64,000 nt of DNA, taken from contig CAZVVN010000001.1 in the NCBI GenBank assembly GCA_964630665.1, positions 1 to 64,000 on the forward strand, in the 5' to 3' direction. The translations under genes were made by a program, and so were the position numbers. Of the stretch, positions 1 to 9,356 are shown one piece after another. Numbering within the stretch: the first letter of the stretch is position 1; each line of letters opens with the position of its first letter. The notes under the pieces are model-generated. The model was given only the letters and a program-made list of their open reading frames with translations. It was not told the origin of the DNA and ran no database searches. The DNA is from UBA9619 sp964630665. Lineage in GTDB: Bacteria > Pseudomonadota > Gammaproteobacteria > Arenicellales > UBA868.

Positions 1-1
1 A

Positions 2-2134
2 GAACACAGACAGGCACTGGAGAAATACGCCATTGACCTGACTGCGCGCGCCGAGCAGGGCAAACTCGATCCGGTGATCGGTCGTGATGATGAGATCAGG
101 CGGACTGTACAGGTACTTCAGCGGCGAACAAAAAATAACCCCGTGTTGATTGGAGATCCGGGTGTCGGAAAAACAGCGATCGTCGAAGGTCTGGCGCAGC
201 GCATCATCAACGGCGAGGTTCCGGAAGGTCTACGCGGTAGACGCCTGTTGTCATTGGACATGGGTTCATTGATCGCGGGGGCCAAGTTCCGGGGTGAGTT
301 CGAAGAACGGCTCAAGGCGGTCCTTAACGATCTCAGCAAGCAGGAAGGGCAGATCATTCTGTTTATCGACGAACTGCACACCATGGTTGGCGCCGGCAAG
401 GCAGAAGGGGCCATGGATGCTGGAAATATGCTCAAACCGGCGCTGGCCCGGGGCGAGTTGCATTGCATCGGTGCAACGACTCTGGATGAATACCGCAGTC
501 ATCTGGAAAGAGACGCCGCATTGGAACGTCGATTCCAGCGGATCGTGGTTGGAGAGCCCGGAGTGGAAGACACGATTGCGATACTGCGTGGTCTGAAGGA
601 AAAGTACGAAGTGCATCACGGTGTCGATATCACGGACCCGGCTATCGTGGCCGCAGCCACACTGTCGCACCGTTATATCACTGACCGGAAACTACCGGAC
701 AAGGCGATCGACCTGGTCGATGAAGCTGCCAGCCGTATTCGAATGGAGATCGACTCAAAGCCCGAGTCGATGGACCGGCTCGATCGACGCCTGATTCAAT
801 TGAAGATCGAACGGGAGGCACTGAGAAAAGACACTGACGAAGCGACGCGCAAGCGCCTCGGTAGCCTGGAACAGGCAATCGTGGGGCTGGAGCGGGAATA
901 CGCTGATCTCGAAGAAATCTGGAACTCGGAGAAGGCTGCCGTATATGGAGCCCAGCATGTCAAGGAGGCGCTCGACCGGGCTCGACAGGAACTCGAAACA
1001 GCGAGGCGGGCGAGTGATCTGGCCCGGATGTCGGAGTTGCAGTACGGCCGCATTCCAGAACTGGAAAAACAATTACAGGTCGCTGATAACGCCGAGGAAG
1101 ACACCCGGTTGCTGCGCAACAAGGTTACTGATGAGGAAATTGCTGAAGTAGTTGCCCATTGGACGGGTATCCCAGTGTCGAAAATGCTCGAGGGTGAGCG
1201 TGACAAGCTGCTCAGAATGGAAGAGGAGATCCATCAGCGGGTGATCGGGCAGGAAGAGGCTATCGGTGCCGTCGCAAATGCAATACGGCGATCTCGGGCC
1301 GGATTGTCGGATCCGAATCGACCATATGGCTCTTTCTTGTTCCTTGGCCCGACCGGTGTCGGCAAGACCGAGCTCTCCAAAGCTCTGGCCGGATTTCTTT
1401 TCGACACCAGCCAGGCCCTGGTTCGGATCGATATGTCGGAATTCATGGAGAAGCACTCTGTGGCCAGACTGATCGGCGCCCCCCCGGGTTACGTCGGTTA
1501 CGAAGAAGGAGGCTACCTGACCGAGGCAGTCAGGCGCAGGCCCTACTCAGTGATTCTCATGGATGAAGTTGAAAAGGCCCATGCCGATGTCTTCAATATA
1601 TTGCTGCAGGTGCTGGATGATGGCCGACTTACCGATGGCCATGGACGGACGGTAGATTTCCGCAACACGGTTATCATCATGACGTCGAATCTGGGGTCTG
1701 ACCTGATTCAGGAACTGGCAGGTGAGGCGAACTACCAGAAGATGAAGGATTCAGTTATGGATGTGGTGGCGATGCACTTCAGGCCGGAGTTCATCAATCG
1801 GGTCGATGACATGGTGGTGTTCCATCCACTCAATCGTCGCCAGTTGAAGGACATTGCCAGAATCCAGATCCACCAGCTCTGCGCCCGCCTGGCCGACCGG
1901 GAACTCGAGCTTGAGGTCAGTAATACGGCGCTCGAACGTCTTGCCGAGTTGGGGTTTGATCCGGTCTATGGTGCACGGCCACTCAAGCGGGCTGTCCAGA
2001 GGGAACTGGAGAATCCCCTGGCCCAGGGCATTCTGTCGGGGCAGTTCAAGGCGGGAGACAACATCGCCATCGACCTGGAAGGGGAGAACTTCAGCTTCAC
2101 AACCCAGGTTGCAACCGAGTCGCAGGTGGCCTGA
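2..2134 (+). CDS. clpB: ATP-dependent disaggregase ClpB (Hsp100), 5' end outside the window
   Basis: Cytosolic AAA+ chaperone that threads aggregated proteins through a hexameric pore, working with DnaK. The frame is open to the window edge and reads the usual KYAIDLTARAEQGKLDPVIG stretch before the first visible Met (base 74), so roughly the N-terminal 165 residues lie outside. Counting from that Met, NBD1 has Walker A GDPGVGKT (about 28-35) and Walker B ILFIDELHT (about 95). The coiled-coil M domain runs about 240-360, which separates ClpB from ClpA and ClpC. NBD2 has GPTGVGKTE (about 427) and VILMDEVEKAH. The C terminus is complete and of normal length. No terminator was recognised in the following 125 bases. 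Identification is firm. Confidence 0.97.
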   Translation, partial: EHRQALEKYAIDLTARAEQGKLDPVIGRDDEIRRTVQVLQRRTKNNPVLIGDPGVGKTAIVEGLAQRIINGEVPEGLRGRRLLSLDMGSLIAGAKFRGEFEERLKAVLNDLSKQEGQIILFIDELHTMVGAGKAEGAMDAGNMLKPALARGELHCIGATTLDEYRSHLERDAALERRFQRIVVGEPGVEDTIAILRGLKEKYEVHHGVDITDPAIVAAATLSHRYITDRKLPDKAIDLVDEAASRIRMEIDSKPESMDRLDRRLIQLKIEREALRKDTDEATRKRLGSLEQAIVGLEREYADLEEIWNSEKAAVYGAQHVKEALDRARQELETARRASDLARMSELQYGRIPELEKQLQVADNAEEDTRLLRNKVTDEEIAEVVAHWTGIPVSKMLEGERDKLLRMEEEIHQRVIGQEEAIGAVANAIRRSRAGLSDPNRPYGSFLFLGPTGVGKTELSKALAGFLFDTSQALVRIDMSEFMEKHSVARLIGAPPGYVGYEEGGYLTEAVRRRPYSVILMDEVEKAHADVFNILLQVLDDGRLTDGHGRTVDFRNTVIIMTSNLGSDLIQELAGEANYQKMKDSVMDVVAMHFRPEFINRVDDMVVFHPLNRRQLKDIARIQIHQLCARLADRELELEVSNTALERLAELGFDPVYGARPLKRAVQRELENPLAQGILSGQFKAGDNIAIDLEGENFSFTTQVATESQVA

Positions 2135-2259
2135 TCGTCTAATCAAACAGGTGCAATGCCTGATGCGGCAGGACCACAGCCAGCCGCATTCGGTCTTGGA
2201 TGAGACGCCTGGCGACAGTAGAATCTGTTCTGGTTCCCGCGGGGGTGTGCTCCTAGACA

Positions 2260-3378
2260 ATGAAGGCGATGATACTGGCGGCCGGAAAGGGTACCCGGGT
2301 GCGTCCACTGACCCACAAGATGCCCAAGCCTATGATCCCGGTCCTGGGTAAACCGGTCATGGAATACCTGGTCGAACAGCTGGGTCGTCACCGGTTCGAC
2401 CAGATCATGGTGAACGTCAGTCACCTTGCCCATTCGATAGAAAGTTATTTTGGCGATGGTCGCCGCTGGGGGGTCGAGATTGGTTACTCCTTTGAAGGCC
2501 ATCTGCACAATGGAGAAACTGTTGCCCAGCCGATCGGCTCAGCTGGCGGCATCCGAAGAATCCAGGACTTCGGGGGGTTTTTCGACAACACGTTCCTAGT
2601 GGTCTGTGGCGATGCTTTGATCGACCTGGACCTGACCGATGCGCTCCGCAAACACTGGAAATCCGGTGCGATCGCCAGCATGGTGGTTAAGAAGGTGCCG
2701 ATGCAGAAGGTCTCCAGATATGGCGTTGTGGTCTGTGACAATTTGGGTCGGGTTGAATCTTTCCAGGAAAAACCGACTGTTGACGAGGCTCGATCCAATC
2801 TCGTTAATACCGGGATTTATATCTTTGAGCCGGAGGTCATAGACTTTATACCGCCTGATGTGCAATACGACATTGGCGGGGATCTGTTTCCTTTACTCGT
2901 TTCGGAGGGACTGTACGCCATCGAGGCGCCTTTGAACTGGATCGACATCGGTGAGTTGAGCGACTACTGGGAAGCCAACCAGCAGTTGATGCGTGGGCAA
3001 CTCAAGGGTGCTCGCATGCCCGGAGAAGAACAGCTGCCGAAGATCTGGACCGGCCTTAATGTCAGCGTCGATTGGGATGGGATTCGGGCTGAGGGACCGA
3101 TCTACATCGGCTCCGGCACCAGCATCGAGCCGGGTTGCGAGATCATCGGGCCTACCTGGATCGGTCAGGGTTGCCACCTTGAAAGCGGTGCGCGCATCTC
3201 GCGCAGCATACTGTTCGAATACAGCCGAATCGGTTCCCGAGGCCGTGTCACCGAGTCGCTGGTCTTTGGTCGCAACTGTGTGGACCAGGACGGTAACTCC
3301 ACGCCGGATCCAGACGGGAATCTGGATTGGGTTGGTGATGCGAGGGATGCCAGTGTTGATCCCGGCAAAAGGGGCTGA
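2260..3378 (+). CDS. Nucleotidyltransferase for sugar phosphates with beta-helix tail
   Basis: Cytosolic NTP_transferase-family enzyme that activates a sugar 1-phosphate with an NTP (mannose-1-P guanylyltransferase or glucose-1-P type) for cell-surface polysaccharide synthesis. The N terminus has the nucleotide-binding signature LAAGKGTRVRPLT followed by KPM, and a metal-binding Asp in VVCGDALIDLDL near residue 115. NTGIYIFEP and WIDIGELSDYWEANQQ close the catalytic domain. After about residue 260 hexapeptide-like repeats (GPIYIGSGTSIEPG, GPTWIGQGCHLESG) predict a left-handed beta-helix. The ATG at 2260 is the first in frame and fits the family N terminus. The base and sugar specificity cannot be read from sequence. 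It sits between clpB and truD with no obvious partner. Confidence 0.85.
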   Translation: MKAMILAAGKGTRVRPLTHKMPKPMIPVLGKPVMEYLVEQLGRHRFDQIMVNVSHLAHSIESYFGDGRRWGVEIGYSFEGHLHNGETVAQPIGSAGGIRRIQDFGGFFDNTFLVVCGDALIDLDLTDALRKHWKSGAIASMVVKKVPMQKVSRYGVVVCDNLGRVESFQEKPTVDEARSNLVNTGIYIFEPEVIDFIPPDVQYDIGGDLFPLLVSEGLYAIEAPLNWIDIGELSDYWEANQQLMRGQLKGARMPGEEQLPKIWTGLNVSVDWDGIRAEGPIYIGSGTSIEPGCEIIGPTWIGQGCHLESGARISRSILFEYSRIGSRGRVTESLVFGRNCVDQDGNSTPDPDGNLDWVGDARDASVDPGKRG

Positions 3379-3420
3379 GCCCGCAGGACCCTGGCTTTCG
3401 GGTGCCCGTCCAGAGGGGCT

Positions 3421-4434
3421 ATGTGGTCAGAGTTGCCATATCTGGGTAGTAGGCCCGATTGTTTTGCCAGGCTGAAGTCGCGCCCTGAGGATTTCGAGGT
3501 CGAGGAACTCCTCGGCTTGCAACCGGATGGGGATGGCGAGCACTACCTGCTGAAAATCCGCAAGCGAAATCGCAACACGATGGATGTTGCGCGCGAGATC
3601 GCTGACCACCTCGGGGTACGGCTGCTGGACGTCGGCTATGCTGGACTGAAAGACCGGCGAGCCGTGACCAGTCAGTGGTTCAGTGTGCCGGCAAAAGCGT
3701 TCGAGAATTCTCCACCCTTGACTTCGGTTGACGGCTGGGAAGTGCTGGATCATGAACGACACCGACGAAAGTTGCGTCGCGGCAGTCACCTCGGCAACCG
3801 GTTTACCATCCAGCTGTCCGATTTCAGGGGCTCTCCCGGCAAACTTGCCTGCAAAGTTTCTGAACTGCGCCGCACGGGTTTCCCGAACTATTTCGGCGAG
3901 CAGCGTTTCGGAGTGAATTATTCAAACGTTGAGCGGGCCCGGCTGGAGCTTGGCAGAGCCCGAGGCTCATTTCGCAGCACAGCGGATAAGATGATGCTCT
4001 CGGCGGCCCGCAGCTGGTTGTTCAACGCGGTGCTCGGCCACCGCCTTCGCGATCACACCTGGGTCGAGGTGTTGGCTGGCGAGGTTCTGGTGCTCAGCGG
4101 CAGCCGATCACATTTTGTTGCCGAAGATGGTGACTTGTCGCTTGCAGCCCGAGTCAAGGCGTTTGATCTGCACACCAGTGGTCCTCTGTGGGGTCAAGGT
4201 GCAGCACTTATGGGCAGGGCATGGTCTCGGGAACGGGGCTGGCTTGGCAATGAACCTGAGTTGCTGGATGCGCTGGAGACCTCCACGGTAGCACCTGCCC
4301 GCAGGGCACTGCGAGCGACAGTGGACAATATATCACTCGACTGGCCGGCGGCAGATTCGCCGCGTTTGTCATTTACCCTGGGCCGTGGCAGCTACGCTAC
4401 TGCCGTGATCAGGGAACTGGCAGTGACCCAGTGA
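3421..4434 (+). CDS. truD: tRNA pseudouridine(13) synthase TruD
   Basis: Isomerises U13 to pseudouridine in the D-arm of tRNAs. At 337 residues it has normal family length. The catalytic Asp lies in the family signature GYAGLKDRRAVTSQWFSV at about residues 76-93, after the RNA-binding N terminus FEVEELLGL. The conserved FPNYFGEQRFG stretch near residue 155 precedes the inserted TRUD domain, and the chain ends with the typical LPRGSYAT-like motif (LGRGSYATAVIREL). An AGAGGGG stretch just before the ATG is an adequate ribosome site. It ends 9 bases before the convergent htpG. Confidence 0.95.
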   Translation: MWSELPYLGSRPDCFARLKSRPEDFEVEELLGLQPDGDGEHYLLKIRKRNRNTMDVAREIADHLGVRLLDVGYAGLKDRRAVTSQWFSVPAKAFENSPPLTSVDGWEVLDHERHRRKLRRGSHLGNRFTIQLSDFRGSPGKLACKVSELRRTGFPNYFGEQRFGVNYSNVERARLELGRARGSFRSTADKMMLSAARSWLFNAVLGHRLRDHTWVEVLAGEVLVLSGSRSHFVAEDGDLSLAARVKAFDLHTSGPLWGQGAALMGRAWSRERGWLGNEPELLDALETSTVAPARRALRATVDNISLDWPAADSPRLSFTLGRGSYATAVIRELAVTQ

Positions 4435-4443
4435 GGCCTGGGT

Positions 4444-6333
4444 TCAGCTTGCCAGTAGGCTCGCCCGAGTCAGCAGATCGTTGACTCTCTGAACGTAAGC
4501 GGCCGGCTGCGATAGTTTTGCACCTTCACTCAGGGCCGCCTGGTCAAATAATACCATCGACCATTCTTCCAGCTTATCGTGTTCCGGGGTCAATTGCCTG
4601 ATCAGTGGGTGGTCGGGATTGATCTCCATGATCGGTTTTGCCTCAGGGGCTTCCTGGCCCATCGATTGCAGTATCCGCTCCAGGTTGCCGCCAAGATCGT
4701 GTTCGTCGGCTACCAGGCAGGCTGGTGAGTCTGTCAGACGATGGCTGACCCGCACCGACTTGACCTTCTCACCCAGGAGGTTCTCGATTTTTTCCACGAG
4801 TCCAGCCAGATCTTTTTCTCTTTCTTGGGATTCCTTCTTTTTCTCGTTGTCGGTGAAATCGTCCAGGTCCAGGGCACCCTTTGCCACTGACTTGAGGGCT
4901 TTATCATCGTATTCGTTCAGAGAAGTCACCAGCCACTCATCTACCGGATCGCTGAGCAGAAGCACCTCGATGTCGTTCTTGCGGAAGATCTCCAGATGCG
5001 GTGAGCTGCTGGCAGCACCGTGTGAATCCGCGGTGATGAAATAAATGCCCTTCTGCTTCATCGGCATTCGCTTGACGTAATCAGCCAGAGAGACGTTCTG
5101 TGTGTTGTTGTCACCGTGGGTAGAAGAAAAACGCAACAGGTCGGCCAGTGTTTTCTGGTTGTCGTGATCTTCGACTAGGCCTTCTTTCAGAACTTTGCCG
5201 TATTCTTTCCAGAACCCGGCATATCTGTCAGGTTCCTTGTCAGCCAGACGTTTGAGTTCGGCGAGGATCTTCTTGACCGACGCGTTACGAATCCGTTCAA
5301 TGTCTTTATTGTCCTGCAGATACTCGCGCGACACGTTCAGAGGGAGGTCGGCTGCGTCAACGACACCACGAACGAACCGTAGATAGCTGGGCACCAGGTA
5401 TTTGGCATCATCGAGAATGAAAATTCGACGGACATAGAGATTGATCCCGTGACGTTGTTCGCGGTCCCACAGGTCGAACGGTGCCTTGGATGGAATGAAC
5501 AGCAAGGAAATGTACTCGAGGTTGCCCTCGACCCGGTTATGCAGGGTCACGAGTGGGGTTTCGGTGTCGTAACTGATCGTCGAATAGAACTGGTTGTATT
5601 CTTCTTCACTGATCTCGGACTTTGCCCGTGCCCACAACGCGGAACCCTTGTTGACCGTTTCCAATTCACCTTTCTTCTTCTCGTCCTCGTCCGGCATGCG
5701 AATCGGCAGTGAGATGTGATCGGAGTATTTGCCTATGATTGAGCGCAGTCGAAAGGCATCGGCAAATTCCTCGTCGTTCTTGCGCAGATGCAGAGTAATT
5801 TCAGTCCCGCGGTCGGCCCGTTCCATATTTTCGATTGTGTATTCTCCGCTACCATCTGAGGTCCAGCATACACCCTGGTCCGGCGCTTCACCGGCACGCC
5901 GACTGACGAGTTCAACTTTGTCGGCCACCAGGAACACCGAATAGAAACCGACGCCAAACTGCCCGATCAGGCGGGCATCTGCAGACTGATCACCACTCAA
6001 TGAATCCAGGAACTGTCGGGTACCGGAACGGGCGATTGTTCCGATATTCTCGACAACTTCTTCGCGAGTCATACCGATTCCATTGTCCCGCACGGTGACT
6101 GTTTTGGCTTTTTTGTCTACGCTGACGTGCAACGACAGTTCATCTCCGCCCTCCATCAGACTCTCTTCGGTCAGGGCTGAAAACCGCAAGCGGTCGCAGG
6201 CGTCGGAACCGTTGGAGATCAACTCACGCAGAAAGATCTCTTTGTTTGAGTACAGCGAGTGGATCATCAGGTGAAGCAGTTGCGTCACCTCTGTCTGAAA
6301 ACTGTGCGTTTCGACTGCTTGATCAGTTGTCAT
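4444..6333 (-). CDS. htpG: Molecular chaperone HtpG (Hsp90)
   Basis: Dimeric cytosolic ATP-dependent chaperone. The 629-residue chain has the GHKL ATPase domain at its N terminus: LRELISNGSDACDRLRF (family usually SNASDALDKLRF), DNGIGMT and GQFGVGFYSVFLV. The middle domain has the catalytic-loop Arg region (SREYLQDN), and the C-terminal dimerisation domain is complete. The ATG follows an AAGGAACC ribosome site. The gene stands alone between truD (convergent) and the tRNA cluster (divergent). A sigma32-like promoter lies about 55 bases upstream of the start, which suits the known heat induction of this family. Confidence 0.97.
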   Translation of the reverse strand: MTTDQAVETHSFQTEVTQLLHLMIHSLYSNKEIFLRELISNGSDACDRLRFSALTEESLMEGGDELSLHVSVDKKAKTVTVRDNGIGMTREEVVENIGTIARSGTRQFLDSLSGDQSADARLIGQFGVGFYSVFLVADKVELVSRRAGEAPDQGVCWTSDGSGEYTIENMERADRGTEITLHLRKNDEEFADAFRLRSIIGKYSDHISLPIRMPDEDEKKKGELETVNKGSALWARAKSEISEEEYNQFYSTISYDTETPLVTLHNRVEGNLEYISLLFIPSKAPFDLWDREQRHGINLYVRRIFILDDAKYLVPSYLRFVRGVVDAADLPLNVSREYLQDNKDIERIRNASVKKILAELKRLADKEPDRYAGFWKEYGKVLKEGLVEDHDNQKTLADLLRFSSTHGDNNTQNVSLADYVKRMPMKQKGIYFITADSHGAASSSPHLEIFRKNDIEVLLLSDPVDEWLVTSLNEYDDKALKSVAKGALDLDDFTDNEKKKESQEREKDLAGLVEKIENLLGEKVKSVRVSHRLTDSPACLVADEHDLGGNLERILQSMGQEAPEAKPIMEINPDHPLIRQLTPEHDKLEEWSMVLFDQAALSEGAKLSQPAAYVQRVNDLLTRASLLAS

Positions 6334-6388
6334 TGATCTGGTTCCTTGTAACCCTGGATCGAGGGGATTCCTGGCATTAATTTAATAA

Positions 6389-6416
6389 AGATAAGGTTGA
6401 TGGCCAGAAAATCAAG
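6389..6416 (-). promoter_or_regulatory. Candidate heat-shock (sigma32-type) promoter of htpG
   Basis: Read on the minus strand, CTTGATT (6416-6410) is followed after 13 bases by CCTTATCT (6396-6389). The sigma32 consensus is CTTGAAA, 13-15 bases, CCCCATnT, so both boxes fit with a few mismatches. The predicted transcript would have a leader of roughly 50 bases ahead of the htpG start. Assigned by eye only. Confidence 0.42.
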
Positions 6417-6513
6417 GTCCAGCTGAACGGTTTGCTCAGCCCGCAATGTGTCCGGGCCCACCCGGTTCGCTGTGGATTTCCGGTAGAATCCGCTTTCGCG
6501 CTGTCGGATGACT

Positions 6514-6590
<77 letters not shown>

Positions 6591-6616
6591 TTATGTGGAA
6601 ACCTCAGGAGAGCCGG

Positions 6617-6693
6617 GCGCCCGTAGCTCAACCGGATAGAGCAACGGCCTTCTAAGCCGTAGGTTACAGGTTCGAGTCCTGTCGGGCGCGCCA
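6617..6693 (+). tRNA. tRNA-Arg (anticodon TCT)
   Basis: Complete 77-base cloverleaf: acceptor GCGCCCG/CGGGCGC, anticodon stem ACGGC/GCCGT around loop CTTCTAA giving anticodon TCT (reads AGA, AGG), T-loop GTTCGAGTC, encoded CCA. It lies 26 bases after tRNA-Pro and is probably cotranscribed with it. Confidence 0.95.
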
Positions 6694-6755
6694 GGTTTAC
6701 CCAACCGGAACCCGGGTTTGCCTTAGGCGGCTGGCTTTAAGCTTATGATTTGTTG

Positions 6756-6761
6756 GATAAT
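6756..6761 (+). promoter_or_regulatory. Possible -10 box upstream of tRNA-His
   Basis: GATAAT lies 23 bases before the mature tRNA-His 5' end and is followed by a GC-rich discriminator (CGCGGGG), as in stable-RNA promoters. The -35 region at about 6733-6738 is poor. Low certainty. Confidence 0.28.
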
Positions 6762-6784
6762 CGCGGGGCCATCCCGGCGAGTGT

Positions 6785-6861
6785 GGTGATCGTAGCTCAG
6801 TTGGTAGAGCCCCGGATTGTGGTTCCGGTCGTCGTGGGTTCGAGTCCCATCGGTCACCCCA
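6785..6861 (+). tRNA. tRNA-His (anticodon GTG)
   Basis: Cloverleaf with acceptor GTGATCG/CGGTCAC plus the extra G-1 (6785) facing C73, the identity element of histidine tRNA. Anticodon stem CCGGA/TCCGG encloses TTGTGGT, anticodon GTG. CCA is encoded. 77 bases including G-1. Confidence 0.95.
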
Positions 6862-6911
6862 ATTTATTGGTACAAAGCAAAAGGTAGAGTACCTGTGAAA
6901 TATGGCACTGT

Positions 6912-6987
<76 letters not shown>

Positions 6988-7034
6988 GATATTGCCGTCA
7001 TCTTAAGAATCGACTGAAGTGGAGACTGCCGTCG

Positions 7035-7040
7035 TATACT
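7035..7040 (+). promoter_or_regulatory. Possible -10 box upstream of tRNA-Leu and tig
   Basis: TATACT lies 39 bases before the mature tRNA-Leu 5' end. The matching -35 region (about 7012-7017, GACTGA) is weak. It could drive tRNA-Leu and read into tig, which starts only 53 bases after the tRNA. Confidence 0.28.
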
Positions 7041-7079
7041 GATTACCGATCGTCCCACTTTGTCCCAGGTAAGGCACAA

Positions 7080-7164
7080 GCGAAAGTGGCGGAACTGGCA
7101 GACGCGCTGGCTTTAGGTGCCAGTGGGGCAACCCGTGGGAGTTCGAATCTCCCCTTTCGCACCA
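7080..7164 (+). tRNA. tRNA-Leu (anticodon TAG)
   Basis: 85-base class II tRNA with a long variable arm: acceptor GCGAAAG/CTTTCGC, anticodon stem CTGGC/GCCAG around TTTAGGT giving TAG, variable arm TGGGGCAACCCG, T-loop GTTCGAATC, encoded CCA. A tRNA-Leu gene directly upstream of tig is a common gammaproteobacterial arrangement. Confidence 0.95.
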
Positions 7165-7217
7165 GTACCCGAATTGATCAATAATCTCTTTAATCTGTCA
7201 GAACAGGAACCCGCGAT

Positions 7218-8531
7218 ATGGACGTCTCTGTAGAATCAACCGGTGCTATAGAACGGCGCCTGACGATCAAGGTGCCGGCTACTGAACTGGACCAGAACAT
7301 CCAGTCCAGGCTGGCCCGACTGGCCAAAACGGTAAAACTTCCGGGTTTTCGCCCCGGCAAAGTACCGCTGAAGGTTGTGGAAGCCCGGTTCTCCGAGCAG
7401 GTGCTGCAGGAGGCGGCCGAGGAGTTGATCGGTTCCAGTTATCGCGATGCGGTCGTCCAGGAGTCGGTCGAAGCTGCCGGTCCACCAGCCATAGAACCGA
7501 CAACGATGATCAGGGGCAAGGATCTTGAATACGTGGCAACACTGGAGGTGTTTCCCGAGATTCCACGGCTCGATATCAAGGGTCGCGAGATCGAAAAGAA
7601 GACCTGCAAGGTCGAGAGTGCAGACGTGGATCGTACGATCGAAACACTGCGCAAGCGCCGAACGACTTGGGAGCCCGGTGAAACGCCGGCTGCAGAGGAT
7701 GACAGGCTGTTGATCGACTTTAGGGGCACCATCGACGATCAGCCATTTGAAGGTTCAGAGGCGGAAAATTATCCCGTCGTGATCGGTGGTGGTACCCTGC
7801 TGAAAGAATTCGAGGAACAGCTGACCGGCACATCGGTCGGAGACAGTGTTACGGTAAATCTGACCTTTCCTGAGGATTATCCTAAATCCGAGATAGCGGG
7901 AAAGGCTGCACAGTTCAACGTGGAGGTTCGCGAGGTCGGAAAACCTGGATTACCGGAACTGGATGAAGACTTTATCAAAAGTTTCGGTGTTGAAGAGGGT
8001 ACGGAGCCGGCATTTCGAAAACAGATCCTGGAAAACCTCGAACGGGAGCGGGATCAACGGATCAGGAATGATATCCGAATGGCAGTGATCGAGGCATTGA
8101 TCGAGGACAACGAGTTTGATTTGCCTGGTAGCATGGTCGAGGAGGAAATCGATCGTGCAGTTATGGCCTCCCGCAGCCAATTGCAACAGCAAGGGCTCCC
8201 ATCTGATGGTCCAGTTGATCGAGAACTGTTCCAGGATTCCGCATCACGCAGGGTAAAGGTCGGACTGGTCATGCATGAGATTGTGAAGCAGCGTGAGATC
8301 AAACCCGATGAAGCTGCGGTACGCAAGCGACTGGACGAGATGGCCTCTGGTTATGATGACCCTCAGCAGTTCATCAACTGGTACCGGGAGGATCGCAGTC
8401 GCCTGGCACAGATCGAGGCAGCAGTGGTCGAAGATCAGGTTGTCGAGGCGTTGATTGAAGAAGCGCAGGTGACAGAGACTGCCGTGAGTTTTGAGGCTTT
8501 CATGGACCCTGCGGGGACGGCCACCGCGTAA
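7218..8531 (+). CDS. tig: Trigger factor, ribosome-bound chaperone and prolyl isomerase
   Basis: First chaperone to meet nascent chains at the ribosome exit. The 437 residues match family length. The N-terminal ribosome-binding domain carries the signature loop GFRPGKVP (about 44-51, with Phe-Arg). The FKBP-type PPIase domain covers about 155-240 (DDRLLIDFRGTID, then TFPEDYPKSEIAGK). The C-terminal substrate-binding arms fill the rest. The ATG at 7218 gives the canonical N terminus with the VEST-like start. The order tig-clpP-clpX-lon is the standard proteobacterial proteostasis cluster. Confidence 0.97.
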   Translation: MDVSVESTGAIERRLTIKVPATELDQNIQSRLARLAKTVKLPGFRPGKVPLKVVEARFSEQVLQEAAEELIGSSYRDAVVQESVEAAGPPAIEPTTMIRGKDLEYVATLEVFPEIPRLDIKGREIEKKTCKVESADVDRTIETLRKRRTTWEPGETPAAEDDRLLIDFRGTIDDQPFEGSEAENYPVVIGGGTLLKEFEEQLTGTSVGDSVTVNLTFPEDYPKSEIAGKAAQFNVEVREVGKPGLPELDEDFIKSFGVEEGTEPAFRKQILENLERERDQRIRNDIRMAVIEALIEDNEFDLPGSMVEEEIDRAVMASRSQLQQQGLPSDGPVDRELFQDSASRRVKVGLVMHEIVKQREIKPDEAAVRKRLDEMASGYDDPQQFINWYREDRSRLAQIEAAVVEDQVVEALIEEAQVTETAVSFEAFMDPAGTATA

Positions 8532-8574
8532 TAGTGAAGCCAGTCGAAACGAGCATGCAAATAGAGGTGAAGAC

Positions 8575-9207
8575 GTGACAAGACACGAGAAGTTGTATCG
8601 GGATACAGAGCCGCAGAACCTGGGGTTGGTACCTATGGTGATCGAGACCACCGGGCGCGGCGAGAGAGCTTATGATATCTATTCCAGATTGCTCAAGGAG
8701 CGGGTAATCTTCATTGTCGGCCCCATTGCCGATCATATGGCCAACCTGATCGTTGCACAGTTGCTGTTTCTGGAGTCAGAGAACCCTGACAAAGATGTTC
8801 ATCTGTACGTCAATTCTCCGGGGGGAGAGGTCAATGCGGGCCTGGCAATTTACGATACCATGCAGTTCATTCGGCCCGATGTCAGCACTGTCTGCACCGG
8901 CCAGGCTGCCAGTATGGGTGCAGTTGTTCTTGCTGGTGGCGCGCCGGAAAAGCGTTTCGCACTTCCACATTCCCGTATCATGATTCATCAGCCATGGGGT
9001 GGTTTTCAGGGCCAGGCTACGGATATCGATATCCATGCCCGGGAGATCCTGCGCATGCGCGAGCGCCTGAACCAGATTCTCGCCGACCATACCGGTCAGC
9101 AACTTGACAGCGTGCAAGCCGATACGGAACGTGATAATTTTATGAGCGGTGAAGAGGCTGTCGAATACGGTATTATCGATCGTGTAATCAGTTCTCGGGA
9201 GGACTAA
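8575..9207 (+). CDS. clpP: ATP-dependent Clp protease proteolytic subunit
   Basis: Serine protease that forms a tetradecameric chamber capped by ClpX. The catalytic Ser is in GQAASMGA, the His in PHSRIMIHQP and the Asp in QADTERDNFMS. The GTG at 8575 is chosen because GAGGTGAAG sits directly upstream. It gives about 210 residues with a short propeptide before LGLVPMVIE, where the mature enzyme of the family begins. An upstream in-frame start inside tig would add a 28-residue extension unlike the family. It lies 43 bases after tig and is probably cotranscribed with it. Confidence 0.96.
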   Translation: MTRHEKLYRDTEPQNLGLVPMVIETTGRGERAYDIYSRLLKERVIFIVGPIADHMANLIVAQLLFLESENPDKDVHLYVNSPGGEVNAGLAIYDTMQFIRPDVSTVCTGQAASMGAVVLAGGAPEKRFALPHSRIMIHQPWGGFQGQATDIDIHAREILRMRERLNQILADHTGQQLDSVQADTERDNFMSGEEAVEYGIIDRVISSRED

Positions 9208-9232
9208 CTGCGTGACGGGATTTTGTCAACTG

Positions 9233-9252
9233 CCGGATTTCTTGCAATCCGG
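9233..9252 (+). promoter_or_regulatory. Perfect 7-bp hairpin between clpP and clpX
   Basis: CCGGATT (9233-9239), a six-base loop, then AATCCGG (9246-9252), flanked by further partial pairing (GTCA and TGAC). There is no U-tract directly after it, so it looks more like an attenuator or mRNA-processing element than a full terminator. It would let clpX be expressed at a different level from clpP. Confidence 0.4.
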
Positions 9253-9356
9253 TGACAAAGACTGCATCTTTTGGGCTAAGGCTCTGTTTACGCCCACCCG
9301 GCGATTGGGTTCTGACAGAACCGGACAGGATTAACCACTGATCCAGCGGAGGTGGT

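Noticed and set aside
1751..2308. A 185-residue minus-strand frame at the end of clpB
   Set aside because: It is antisense to well-conserved ClpB sequence and has the composition of a shadow frame.
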